A stretch of DNA of 64,000 nt from Mesorhizobium sp. INR15 (GTDB lineage Bacteria; Pseudomonadota; Alphaproteobacteria; Rhizobiales; Rhizobiaceae), in NCBI RefSeq assembly GCF_015500075.1, contig NZ_CP045496.1:3978001-4042000 (forward strand). The letters run 5' to 3'. Under the pieces are notes generated by a model. The model saw only the letters and a program-made list of their open reading frames with translations. It did not search any database and was not told the origin of the DNA. Position numbers and translations under genes: made by a program. Position 1 is the first letter of the stretch; each line of letters begins with the position of its first letter. Below, piece after piece: positions 7,975-16,629 of this stretch.

Positions 7975-9401
7975 GCTTCGTGTACGAATTTCGTCGTGAG
8001 ATAGGCATCGATGCCTTCGCTGCCGCCCTCCACGCCCCAGCCGCTGTTCTTGACGCCACCGAAGGGCGCCTCCGGGAAAGCGACGGAAAATGAATTCAGG
8101 CCTATGACGCCAGCTTGCATGCCGCGTGTGAGTTTTCGCGCGGTCGCCAGGTCATTGGTCATCGCGTAAGCCGCCAAGCCGTATGCGGACGAGTTGGCCA
8201 AATCCAGGGCTTGGTCGACCTGGTCAAAAGCGACAATCGGCGCGATGGGGCCAAACGGTTCCTCGATCATGACGCGTGCCGTGTGAGGAACTTCGGTGAT
8301 GACGGTTGGGGCAAAGAAGAAGCCTGGCCGGTCAAGACGCCGCCCTCCAGCCAACAGAGTTCCGCCTCCCGCGATGGCGTCCTGGGTCAGCATTTCCATT
8401 GCCTCGACCCTTCGATGATTGGTCAGCGGTCCCATCTCGACAGCCGGGTCGAACCCATCGGCAAGTCTGAGCGCCGAGGCCCGCGCGGCAAACCGCTCCG
8501 CGAACGGTTCGAATATGCGCCGATCGACGATGAATCGGCTAGCCGCGTTGCAGACCTGGCCGGCATTGCGGAACTTCGCGGCTGCCGCCATGTCCGCCGC
8601 TCGAATGGGGTCGACATCCCCGCAGATAATGGCTGCGCCATGCCCACCCAGTTCCATCGTCATCCGTTTCAGATTTTCTCCGGCAAGGCTGGCCAGGGTG
8701 CGCCCAACCGCGGTCGAACCCGTGAAGGAGATCTTGGCGACATCCGGCGACTGAATGAGGTGTTTCGAAATCCGCGCAGGGTCGCCGAGAACCAGGTTCA
8801 AAACCCCCGGAGGCAGGCCCGCGGCCAAAATGCAGCCAGCCAGCAGGGAAGGGGCAGCGGGCGTTTCCTCGGCCGGCTTGGCGATGACAGCGCAGCCCGC
8901 GGCCAGGGCCGGCGCCAATTTTCGAACGAGCGTGACCACCGGGAAATTCCATGGCGCGAAAAGCGCGACGACGCCCAGAGGCTCACGGCTGGTGACGAAC
9001 CGGCTTTCCGAAGCGCGGCCAGCGAAGGCGCGCCCGTAGATCCGGCGTGCTTCTTCAGCAAACCATTCGAGCGTGTCAGCCGCGACCGAGACTTCCCCCC
9101 TGGCTTCCGCGAGAGGCTTGCCATTTTCCATGACAAGGGCGTGCGCGATCTCGTCGGTCCGCAGACGGACCTGTCTCGCCGCTTGATGAAGCACCGCCCC
9201 GCGTTGCCATGGCGTCGTGTCGCGCCATGCCGGAAAGGCCGACTTTGCAGCAGCGATCGCGTGTTCGAGGTCTGCCTCCTCGGCGATCGGCAAGACACCG
9301 ATCTGCTCCTCGGTCGCCGGGTTCAGGATTGCCCTGCCGGCGCGCTCGTCGTGGCCGATCTGACTTGATCCGACAAGCAGCTTGATCTCGGGGTAATTCA
9401 T
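7971..9401 (-). CDS. NAD(P)-dependent aldehyde dehydrogenase, succinate-semialdehyde type
   Basis: 476 residues with the full ALDH fold. PWNFP (N152) lies in the active-site tunnel, the general base is E250 in MTMELGGHGAA, and the nucleophile is C284 in NAGQVCNAASRF. The length and these motifs match GabD-like succinate-semialdehyde dehydrogenases. ATG 9401 begins MNYPEIKLLV; the longer frame upstream has no family match. It is first gene of a unit with the racemase-family gene. A copy of the sequence that overlaps the TetR-type palindrome upstream of 10429 lies 30 bases before the start (9431-9447), suggesting common control. Confidence 0.92.
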   Translation of the reverse strand: MNYPEIKLLVGSSQIGHDERAGRAILNPATEEQIGVLPIAEEADLEHAIAAAKSAFPAWRDTTPWQRGAVLHQAARQVRLRTDEIAHALVMENGKPLAEARGEVSVAADTLEWFAEEARRIYGRAFAGRASESRFVTSREPLGVVALFAPWNFPVVTLVRKLAPALAAGCAVIAKPAEETPAAPSLLAGCILAAGLPPGVLNLVLGDPARISKHLIQSPDVAKISFTGSTAVGRTLASLAGENLKRMTMELGGHGAAIICGDVDPIRAADMAAAAKFRNAGQVCNAASRFIVDRRIFEPFAERFAARASALRLADGFDPAVEMGPLTNHRRVEAMEMLTQDAIAGGGTLLAGGRRLDRPGFFFAPTVITEVPHTARVMIEEPFGPIAPIVAFDQVDQALDLANSSAYGLAAYAMTNDLATARKLTRGMQAGVIGLNSFSVAFPEAPFGGVKNSGWGVEGGSEGIDAYLTTKFVHEA

Positions 9402-9430
9402 GGGTGCCAGTCCAAATATGAAACGAATGA

Positions 9431-9447
9431 TTGAAACGATAGTATGA
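9431..9447 (-). promoter_or_regulatory. Putative regulator half-site before the aldehyde dehydrogenase
   Basis: Read on the minus strand it is TCATACTATCGTTTCAA, identical at 15 of 17 positions to 10350-10366 on the plus strand. Both copies point toward the start codon of the gene they precede. It is probably bound by the TetR protein encoded at 9512. Confidence 0.5.
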
Positions 9448-9511
9448 ATCACTCGTATGAACAAGCCTCCGTCTAGAGAGGCTTCTTCGATTTGGCTGGG
9501 GTCTTTGGGCG

Positions 9512-10243
9512 TCAGGCGACGGAGGCCTTTTTCCGCTTGCCAGGCTTCGGCGCCGACGTGGTGGGAGCCCGCATACCCGCGCTCACGAATTGCACCAGCG
9601 CCGCAATCAGCCACTCGTGCCGGTCTATGGTCGTGGCGCGCTCCTGCGGCGATACGACGAGCTGTGCGGCCGGCGCCAGGTCGACGAGAATCTGCAGCGT
9701 CGCGCCACGTGCACAATCGTAGCGCAGTGCAAGCTCGGCGCGAGACAGGTGCGGCAAGACCTTCTGCAGCAGATCTATGAAGCGTTCGTGCAACGGGCGG
9801 AAATAGTCCACAACGACGCTGTTGGTGGCGGCCTGGGCGATCGTCCTGACCTGCAGCAAGAGCAGCAGGCGATCCCGGTTTTCGCCTGAACTGAGCTCAG
9901 CCATCGGCCGCACGAGGGCGTCAGCGAGGCTTTCCAGAGGCGGCAGCTTGTCTGGGTGGGCGCGCTCGCAGGCCAGGAGCGCCGCAAGGCGCGCGGCGAT
10001 GATCGGTTTAAGCGCGGATTCAAGCGTGCTTCGGATCAGCTCATCCTTCGACCGGAAGTAGTAGTTCACCGCCGCGAGATTGGCGCGCGCCGCTTCGGTG
10101 ATCTCCCGCAGCGTTGCGCCATCGAACCCCTTTTCGGCGAAAAGTCGACGCGCCGCATGAAGAATTCTCTCTCGCGTATCAGTTTCCTCATCTGTAGCGG
10201 AAGTAGGGATGATGTGGTCCTTGGCGCCTGACTTTCGAGGCAT
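9512..10243 (-). CDS. TetR-family transcriptional regulator
   Basis: About 243 residues from ATG 10243; a longer reading to 10309 is possible. The N-terminal HTH domain contains RERILHAARRLFAEKGFDGA, then TLREITEAARANLAAVNYYF and RSKDELI, a standard TetR DNA-binding domain. The C-terminal ligand domain resembles the CerR/CecR type but does not name a ligand; the tail is basic (KPGKRKK). It is divergent from the ABM-like gene and the liv operon, with a 25-base palindrome between them, and upstream of the aldehyde dehydrogenase on its own strand. It is likely a local repressor of both units. Confidence 0.92.
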   Translation of the reverse strand: MPRKSGAKDHIIPTSATDEETDTRERILHAARRLFAEKGFDGATLREITEAARANLAAVNYYFRSKDELIRSTLESALKPIIAARLAALLACERAHPDKLPPLESLADALVRPMAELSSGENRDRLLLLLQVRTIAQAATNSVVVDYFRPLHERFIDLLQKVLPHLSRAELALRYDCARGATLQILVDLAPAAQLVVSPQERATTIDRHEWLIAALVQFVSAGMRAPTTSAPKPGKRKKASVA

Positions 10244-10338
10244 TTCGAGAGGCCTTTCGCTGGTCGATCCGTCTGTTGATCGCGAATCGATCATGGTTGT
10301 CGACCGCATCGTGTTTGATCCGTGCTTGACAGTAAATC

Positions 10339-10363
10339 AAACATTTGTATCATACAAACGTTT
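10339..10363. promoter_or_regulatory. Palindromic operator, probably for the adjacent TetR regulator
   Basis: The core TTTGTAT-C-ATACAAA (10344-10358) is a perfect inverted repeat; with flanks AAAC/GTTT the symmetry extends to 25 bases with one mismatched pair. A -35-like TTGACA (10326-10331) lies just upstream, so a bound repressor would block the rightward promoter. Size and position fit a TetR operator. Confidence 0.7.
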
Positions 10364-10428
10364 CAACGAGAAGTTTGAAACATCTCAGATCCCGCCTCTC
10401 GAGCGGGACGCTGTTCCAGGAGGTTTGA

Positions 10429-10824
10429 TTGCAAGTGGACCTGACGAAGAAATCCGCCGCCGGCAAAGTCGAGCTCTACGCGTCGGCGGGAGAGGCCAAG
10501 CCCATCTTTGCCCGCATCTGGCGCGGCCGTACGCGGCCCGCCGATTTCGAGGCCTACACGCGGTATCTGTATGAGTTCGGCGTGCTGAAGATCGAGCGCA
10601 TGGAAGGCAATCTCGGCGTTCAGATGTTTCGTAAGATCACGGAGGAGGCGGGCGAGTTCACAGTGACGTCGTTCTGGCCGACGCTCGACTCCATTCGCGT
10701 GTGGTCCGGTGACGATCTCACGCGCACTCGTCATTTGGAGAGGGACCCGGAGTTCCTTCTGGAGATGCCTGACAGGGTTACCCTTGTCGAGGTTTGCGCA
10801 AACGACTGGCTGATCTCCGCATAG
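10429..10824 (+). CDS. ABM-like (dimeric alpha-beta barrel) protein
   Basis: 131 residues starting at TTG 10429, with AGGAGG at 10418-10423; GTG 10435 is a second option. The part KPIFARIWRGRTRPADFEAY, then EFTVTSFWPTLDSIRVWSGD and a final VTLVEVCAND, follows the antibiotic-biosynthesis-monooxygenase fold. That fold includes monooxygenases and many proteins of unknown role, so no reaction is assigned. It is the first gene after the TetR operator, 131 bases before the liv binding-protein gene. Confidence 0.65.
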   Translation: MQVDLTKKSAAGKVELYASAGEAKPIFARIWRGRTRPADFEAYTRYLYEFGVLKIERMEGNLGVQMFRKITEEAGEFTVTSFWPTLDSIRVWSGDDLTRTRHLERDPEFLLEMPDRVTLVEVCANDWLISA

Positions 10825-10955
10825 TCCCTTCCCGAATGCCGGGCGACTGAGCCGGCGGCATTGTCAGTCGGTTGTTGCCCGTGCGCGACGTCGGCCCCGC
10901 GCGAATTGGGCTGAGAATAAAACAAATAATAACAGCAAGATAAGAGGAGAACGCA

Positions 10956-12200
10956 ATGAAACATAGATTGACTGCCGCGGGTGCCTTGATGGCGATTGGG
11001 GCTTTCGTTCTGACGGGACCGGGTTTTGCTGAAACCGTCCCACCCGTAACCGACCCGCTCGGGGTCCTGGTTCTTCCAAAAGGCGCGCCTCTCGAGATTG
11101 GCGGGTACTGGGTGCTATCGGGACCGGATGCCGGGCTCGGTGTGGATCAAAAGCGCGGTGTTGAACTGGCGATCGAGGATTGGAAAAAGACCCTCGTTGG
11201 TCACCCGATCGTGCTCGACGCACAGGACAGCCAGTGCAGCGCCGAAGGCGGACAGCTCGCCGCCACCAAGCTTGCATCAAATCCCAACACGGTGGTGGTG
11301 ATTGGTCCTTCCTGCTCCAGCGAGGCAACACCCGCCGCTCCAATATTGTGGAAAGCGGGGATCGTGGATATCGGCACCTCCAGCACGGCTCCGTCGCTGA
11401 CGGCCGCTGGCCGCAGCGCTGGCTTCCACGGGTTTGCTCGGACCGCATTCAGCGATGCGGACCAGGGCAAGGGCGACGGCAACTACATCTTCAGCGTGAT
11501 GAAGGCGAAGAAGGTCGTGACAATTCACGACGGCAGCCCCTATGCGTCGCAGCTCGTCGCGGAGTTCGTCAAGACGTTCACTGCTCTTGGTGGAACCGTG
11601 CTGTCGCAAGAGGCCATCCAGCCGACCGACGTCGACATGCATCCGCTGTTGACACGCATCGCGGCGGAAAAGCCGGATGTCATCTACATGCCTATCTTCG
11701 TCGCCGCCGCAGGGCAGATCGCACGCCAGGCGAAGACAACGACCGGTCTGGAAAAGACCCAGCTGATCGGGGGCGGCTCGCTCATGACCGGAGATATCAT
11801 CACCGCTGCCGGCGACGCTGTGCTCGGGATGAAGATCACCTATCCCGATATCTCGCCAGAGGCGATGGGCAAGGGCTATCCCGACTTTGTCGAGAAGTAC
11901 AAGACCGCCTACGGCGAGCCGCCGATCTCCGGCTGGCACGCAATGGCCTACGACGCGGCGGCAATCGCCTTCAAGGCCATTGAAAAGGTCGCAAAGACCG
12001 ACGACGAGGGCACGACGTATATCGGCAAGCAGGCGCTGCGCGACGCGATCTTCGCAACGGATACCGACGGCATTTCGGGCCGCATGAAATGCGATGCCGA
12101 TGGCGAATGCGCGCAGTTTCATCTGGGCGTGTACGAATACGTGAACACGGATCCTACCACGTTCAAGATCGGCGACAATCCGAAGAAAATCTACCCGTAG
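10956..12200 (+). CDS. Liv-type ABC transporter substrate-binding protein (system 1)
   Basis: 414 residues: Sec signal peptide (about 1-25, ending GFA) and a type I periplasmic-binding fold (LivK/PBP1-ABC). PLEIGGYWVLSGPDAGLGVD, GPSCSSEATPAAPIL and DGSPYASQLVAEFVKTF are typical for branched-chain amino-acid or amide/carboxylate binders. GAGGAGAACGCAATG gives a strong start. It opens an operon binding protein-livH-livM-livG-livF that continues into a GMC oxidoreductase. Ligands of this family are often not branched-chain amino acids, so the solute is open. Confidence 0.92.
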   Translation: MKHRLTAAGALMAIGAFVLTGPGFAETVPPVTDPLGVLVLPKGAPLEIGGYWVLSGPDAGLGVDQKRGVELAIEDWKKTLVGHPIVLDAQDSQCSAEGGQLAATKLASNPNTVVVIGPSCSSEATPAAPILWKAGIVDIGTSSTAPSLTAAGRSAGFHGFARTAFSDADQGKGDGNYIFSVMKAKKVVTIHDGSPYASQLVAEFVKTFTALGGTVLSQEAIQPTDVDMHPLLTRIAAEKPDVIYMPIFVAAAGQIARQAKTTTGLEKTQLIGGGSLMTGDIITAAGDAVLGMKITYPDISPEAMGKGYPDFVEKYKTAYGEPPISGWHAMAYDAAAIAFKAIEKVAKTDDEGTTYIGKQALRDAIFATDTDGISGRMKCDADGECAQFHLGVYEYVNTDPTTFKIGDNPKKIYP

Positions 12201-12268
12201 TCGCCAACTCCTGGGCTGGCGCGGCGTCAACCGCTCGCGCCAGCCTTACTCTTGCTGGAACGGTCACC

Positions 12269-13357
12269 ATGACATTGGCTTCAACATCCTCCGTCACCCG
12301 AAAGAGGGGCTCAACGGCGCGCAAGGATTTCGCGTGGTTCGTGCGTCGTGGCCTTTTGCTGAGCGTGGCGTTGATCGTCTGCGCCGGGGTCATCGGGACT
12401 GTCCGAGCCGACAGATATTCGCCCGAGCAGTGGTTCGATCTCGTTGCATTCGGCCTCACGCTTGGCGGCGTCTACGCTTTGATCGCGCTCGGATACAGCA
12501 TGGTCTATGGCGTGTTGAGGCTTATCAATTTCGCCCATGGCGACACCATGACCGTCGGCGTGTTCATAGCCTACTTCGTTGCCCGGGGTCTGGAACACAC
12601 CGAGCTTTTCGAGACCAGCCCGGTTGTCGCGGTGGCCATCGTTGTGATCGTGGGGGCGGTGGTTTCGGCATTGATTGCCCTGCTGGTGGAGCGCTTTGCC
12701 TATCGGCCGGTGCGCGCCAACGGAGGCTTTGCCCCGCTGATCACCAGCATTGGCATGTCGTTTCTGCTTCAGCAGACATGTCGCGGCATGTTCGGCTCCG
12801 GCGTCAAGGCCTATCCCGACCCGGCCTGGCTGCAAGGGTCCATGGCCTTGGGAACATTTTCGATCCCCTATGTCGAGGTCATGGTCCTCTGTGCGGCGGC
12901 GCTGGTGATGGTGGCTCTCTATCTCGTGGTTCACGGAACCCGGATGGGCACGGCCATGCGCGCCACCGCGGAGGATCCACGCGCGGCCGTCCTGATGGGC
13001 ATCGATATCAACAAGGTGATCGTATTCACCTTCCTGCTCGGCGGACTGACCGCCGGAGCTGGCGGCGTGCTCTACGCCCTGATCTACAAGCAGGTCTATT
13101 TCATGATGGGGTTCCTGCCTGGCATCAAGGCCTTTGGAGCAGCCGTTCTCGGCGGCATTGGCAGCATTCCAGGAGCAATGGCCGGAGGCATCATCCTCGG
13201 TCTCGCCGAAGGGGTAGGCCCAACCCTCATTCTCGATGGCCTGGGAATTCCTGCCCCCTATCAGTTGCGCGATCTGTTCGCATTCGCGCTGCTCATAACC
13301 GTTCTGATCTGCAGGCCGCAGGGCCTGTTCGGCGAAGCACCCGCGCGTCGCGCCTGA
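12269..13357 (+). CDS. Liv-type ABC permease, LivH subunit (system 1)
   Basis: 362 residues. The LivH hallmark is present: LGGVYALIALGYSMVYGVLR then LINFAHGD, followed by several membrane helices and the C-terminal AVLGGIGSIPGAMAGGIILG. Compared with ordinary LivH (about 290-300) it carries about 60 extra N-terminal residues including a basic stretch and one added hydrophobic helix (LLLSVALIVCAGVIGTV). ATG 12269 is chosen; the reading further upstream overlaps the binding-protein gene. Confidence 0.92.
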   Translation: MTLASTSSVTRKRGSTARKDFAWFVRRGLLLSVALIVCAGVIGTVRADRYSPEQWFDLVAFGLTLGGVYALIALGYSMVYGVLRLINFAHGDTMTVGVFIAYFVARGLEHTELFETSPVVAVAIVVIVGAVVSALIALLVERFAYRPVRANGGFAPLITSIGMSFLLQQTCRGMFGSGVKAYPDPAWLQGSMALGTFSIPYVEVMVLCAAALVMVALYLVVHGTRMGTAMRATAEDPRAAVLMGIDINKVIVFTFLLGGLTAGAGGVLYALIYKQVYFMMGFLPGIKAFGAAVLGGIGSIPGAMAGGIILGLAEGVGPTLILDGLGIPAPYQLRDLFAFALLITVLICRPQGLFGEAPARRA

Positions 13358-13367
13358 GGACCAAACC

Positions 13368-15098
13368 ATGCTACACATGTGGGAAATGCCCAAGCCGCGA
13401 CAGGTCGCGGACCAGGCCAATACGATATCCGCAAACGTTCAATCCCTGGCACGGCCCGTCCTCTGTGGACTGGCCAGCGGCCTGGCCGGCCTTTACGCGG
13501 CCTTCGTGGGTATTCTGGTGCTGATGCACGGCCGCGTGATCATTGTCGACGTGCTTACGCTTGGCCAATGTTTTCTGTTGATGCTTGGACTGGCAGCGGG
13601 CGCAAAGTCGCATGCCGTGGCTGTGCCCCGCGCCATTCTGGCGGACGTGGCTCGCGGCGTGGTCGCGGGCTCGGTGTACGGCGCCGTGCTTGCCGTTGGC
13701 CTGGCGCTCTTTCAGGTCGCCTTCCTGCGAACCGTGCTTGTCTCGCTTTCCCCTGATCTTCGCCGGATGCTGTCTCTCGGGCTCGAAACTGGCCAAGCCA
13801 TGGCAACGCTCATCATCGCCGGCGCTCTCCTTGGAGCGGTCGGCTCCCTTTGGCGCCGGTTGGGCGAAGGGCAGCGCAAGGTGACCCTCACCGTTGTGAT
13901 TGCGGTCATCGTGGCAGGCGCTTTGCAGCAACTTCTGCAGACAGTGCTGCAGCGCTTTTCCGTGACCAAGGCCATCGGAGAGCTGCTGTTCAATTGGGCG
14001 GGTCTAAGGTGGCAGGGAGCCCTGTTGATCGGCGCGCTCGCCGCCTCGGTCAGTTCGTCCTGGCCATTGGCCAAGCGGGCGTTCGGTGCACGGCAACCGA
14101 GGCTGCATGCGATGCTGGCCGACAACCGATCGGCTGTTCAGCTTGGCCTTCTTCTCCTGGGCCTGTCATTGCTGCCAGCGCTCGCGGGCCCCTACATTGG
14201 CCAGGTGCTTCTCATGGTCGCGCTCTACACCTTGATGGGGATGGGGTTGAACATCGAGGTTGGTCTCGCGGGGCTGCTCGACCTCGGTTTCGTCGCCTTC
14301 TTTGCGGTAGGAGCCTATACGACCGCGTTGCTTACGGCGGACAGCCCGGTTGCCCTCTCAGCCTATACCTCCATCCCCGCCTTGAGTTTCTGGCTGGCGG
14401 CACCCATTGCGGTCATCCTGTCGGTGATCGTCGGCGTTCTGTTCGGCCTTCCGGTCCTTGGCGTGCGGGGCGATTACCTCGCGGTGGCCACCCTTGGCCT
14501 TGGGGAGATCGTCAGGGTCATCGTCCTGTCGGATTTCGCCGCGCCGGTGTTGAACGGTGCCCAGGGCGTGCTGCAGGTGCCCAAGCCATTCCTTGGCTCC
14601 ATGGAGCTTAGCAGTCCGGTCAGCCTGTTCTATCTGACGCTTGTCTGTTCGATGTTCGCGGCATTCGTGGCCTGGCGACTGCAGGGGTCACGCCTAGGTC
14701 GCGCCTGGATGGCGTTGAGAGACGACGAGGAGGTGGCGCAGGCGCTTGGCGTCAACCTCGTCAAGGCGAAGTTGCTTGCCTACGGCCTGGGGGCGGCTTT
14801 TGCCGGGCTCGCCGGAGCCATCTTCGCGACCATGCTCACGTCTGTCTATCCCAACAGCTTCAACCTGCTGCTTTCAATCAACGTCCTGGCGTTGATCGTC
14901 ATCGGTGGGATCGGCAGCATCCAGGGCGTCATCGTCGGCGCCATCCTTCTGGTCGGCTTGCCCGAACTGCTGCGTGAGTTCGGCGAGTACCGGTTCCTTT
15001 TCTACGGCGCCGCCCTCATCGCCATAATGATCATGCGACCCAAGGGGCTGTGGTCGACAATCCAGCCTTCAAGGGCGACGTCGGGGGGATCGCGATGA
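13368..15098 (+). CDS. Liv-type ABC permease, LivM subunit with long N-terminal membrane extension (system 1)
   Basis: 576 residues, against about 320-430 for most LivM. The C-terminal half (about 265-570) is a normal LivM: MGMGLNIEVGLAGLLDLGFV, VRGDYLAVATLGLGEIVR, RDDEEVAQALGVNLVKAKL and GGIGSIQGVIVGA. The first 260 residues form at least five extra hydrophobic segments (for example LASGLAGLYAAFVGILVLM, ADVARGVVAGSVYGAVLAVG, VTLTVVIAVIVAGALQQLL). The frame is continuous with GAGGA before ATG 13368 and stops in an ATGA overlap with livG. Role of the extension unknown. Confidence 0.9.
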   Translation: MLHMWEMPKPRQVADQANTISANVQSLARPVLCGLASGLAGLYAAFVGILVLMHGRVIIVDVLTLGQCFLLMLGLAAGAKSHAVAVPRAILADVARGVVAGSVYGAVLAVGLALFQVAFLRTVLVSLSPDLRRMLSLGLETGQAMATLIIAGALLGAVGSLWRRLGEGQRKVTLTVVIAVIVAGALQQLLQTVLQRFSVTKAIGELLFNWAGLRWQGALLIGALAASVSSSWPLAKRAFGARQPRLHAMLADNRSAVQLGLLLLGLSLLPALAGPYIGQVLLMVALYTLMGMGLNIEVGLAGLLDLGFVAFFAVGAYTTALLTADSPVALSAYTSIPALSFWLAAPIAVILSVIVGVLFGLPVLGVRGDYLAVATLGLGEIVRVIVLSDFAAPVLNGAQGVLQVPKPFLGSMELSSPVSLFYLTLVCSMFAAFVAWRLQGSRLGRAWMALRDDEEVAQALGVNLVKAKLLAYGLGAAFAGLAGAIFATMLTSVYPNSFNLLLSINVLALIVIGGIGSIQGVIVGAILLVGLPELLREFGEYRFLFYGAALIAIMIMRPKGLWSTIQPSRATSGGSR

Positions 15099-15904
15099 CC
15101 TCGGCCCTGCTGCAAGTCCGCAACCTCGGCAAGAGCTATGGTGGTCTGCGCGCGGTCGCGGATCTCAATCTCGAGGTGCTGCCCGGCGCCATCCACAGCC
15201 TGATAGGGCCAAACGGCGCCGGCAAGACCACGGCCTTCAACTGCATCGTCCAGTATGTCCCGGCCAGCACCGGCACGGTCAGCTTCGCCGGGCAGAGGAT
15301 CGATGGTGCCCGGCCCGATCAGGTGGCGGCCGCCGGCATAGCAAGGACATACCAGAACATCCGGCTGTTCGGCAGCATGACGGTGCTGGATAACGTTCTT
15401 GTCGGGCGCCACAGGCACCTGACGACGCCCTGGTGGTCGTCGGTGCTGTGCCTCCCCGGCGCGAAACACGAGGAAGAGGAGGCTCGGGCCGAGGCCAGAA
15501 GGTGGCTTGACTATGTCGGGCTCCACGGCGTCGAGGATCTCCCGGCAACAGCATTGGCCTATGGTCAGCAACGCCGGCTCGAGATTGCCCGGGCGCTTTC
15601 TTCCAACCCGAGCCTGCTGATGCTCGACGAGCCGACGGCCGGGATGAATCCCACGGAAGTCAACGAGATGACCCGGTTCATCGGCAAGCTCCGCGAAGAC
15701 CTGTCAATGACGATCGTGATGATCGAACACCAGATACGGTTGGTCATGACTCTCTCCGATCGGGTCACCGTCATGCACCATGGCATGGTGATCGCGGAAG
15801 GCTCGCCAATCGAAGTGCAGCGCGATCCCGAGGTGATCGCTGCATATCTCGGCCATCGTCGGGCGCCGCCTGAGATGCAATCCGCAAAAACAAAAATGCA
15901 GTGA
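15095..15904 (+). CDS. Liv-type ABC ATPase, LivG subunit (system 1)
   Basis: 269 residues. Walker A GPNGAGKTT at about 38-46, a LivG-type signature AYGQQRRLEIARAL and Walker B LLMLDEPTAGMN. The conserved LivG C-terminal region is present (VMHHGMVIAEGSP, then YLGH). The start overlaps the livM stop (ATGA), so the subunits are translationally coupled. ATP hydrolysis on the inner face of the membrane drives import. Confidence 0.94.
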   Translation: MTSALLQVRNLGKSYGGLRAVADLNLEVLPGAIHSLIGPNGAGKTTAFNCIVQYVPASTGTVSFAGQRIDGARPDQVAAAGIARTYQNIRLFGSMTVLDNVLVGRHRHLTTPWWSSVLCLPGAKHEEEEARAEARRWLDYVGLHGVEDLPATALAYGQQRRLEIARALSSNPSLLMLDEPTAGMNPTEVNEMTRFIGKLREDLSMTIVMIEHQIRLVMTLSDRVTVMHHGMVIAEGSPIEVQRDPEVIAAYLGHRRAPPEMQSAKTKMQ

Positions 15905-16626
15905 GCCGGATCATGCCCTTGTTGGAAGTCGTCGAGATCGATGTCCACTACGGAAATGTGCGCGCCATACAGGGCGTCTCGCTTCGCGTGGAGGCCGGGC
16001 AAATCGTTACCCTGATCGGCGCCAACGGCGCTGGAAAATCGACAACGCTCAATGCCATCTGCGGAGTTCTGCCCATCGGCCGGGGCGCCGTCCGCTTCAA
16101 GGGTCAACCGATCTCCGGATTGGCACCCCACAATGTCGTTCGTCTGGGCATCAGCCAGGTGCCCGAGGGGCGCCGCGTTTTCGGCAAGCTGACGGTTTCG
16201 GAAAACATCTCCCTTGGATCCTTCGTCCGAAACGACCGTCGTGAAATCCACCAGGACCGGGAACGGGTACTGGAACTGTTTCCGAGACTGCGCGAGCGCT
16301 TGACGCAGACCGCTGGAACGCTTTCCGGCGGCGAGCAGCAGATGCTGGCCATGGCCCGGGCGCTGGTGGCAAGGCCCGCCTTGATCCTTCTCGACGAGCC
16401 AAGCATGGGACTTGCGCCGATGCTCGTCGATCAGGTGTTCGAAATCATCAAGGAGATCAATAGGCAAGGCGTCACGATCCTGCTTGTCGAGCAGAACGCC
16501 TACGCGGCGCTGGAAATTGCCGATCAGGCTTATGTGCTCGCCAGCGGCGTCATTTCCATGACCGGCTCGGGTGCCGAGCTTCTGAAGCACGAGCAGGTTG
16601 TCTCAGCCTATCTGGGCGAGGGTTGA
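15901..16626 (+). CDS. Liv-type ABC ATPase, LivF subunit (system 1)
   Basis: 241 residues. Walker A GANGAGKST, signature LSGGEQQMLAMARAL, Walker B LILLDEPSMGLAP. GTG 15901 overlaps the livG stop (GTGA); ATG 15913 is possible. It forms the ATPase heterodimer with LivG. Only three bases separate its stop from the next gene, a GMC oxidoreductase, which implies that importer and oxidoreductase are made together. Confidence 0.94.
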   Translation: MSRIMPLLEVVEIDVHYGNVRAIQGVSLRVEAGQIVTLIGANGAGKSTTLNAICGVLPIGRGAVRFKGQPISGLAPHNVVRLGISQVPEGRRVFGKLTVSENISLGSFVRNDRREIHQDRERVLELFPRLRERLTQTAGTLSGGEQQMLAMARALVARPALILLDEPSMGLAPMLVDQVFEIIKEINRQGVTILLVEQNAYAALEIADQAYVLASGVISMTGSGAELLKHEQVVSAYLGEG

Positions 16627-16629
16627 GAG

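Noticed and set aside
8115..9368. 417-codon open frame on the plus strand
   Set aside because: Shadow of the aldehyde dehydrogenase at 7971.
12311..13420. 369-codon open frame on the minus strand
   Set aside because: Antisense to livH; residues are His/Gln/Arg-rich as expected of a shadow of a membrane protein.
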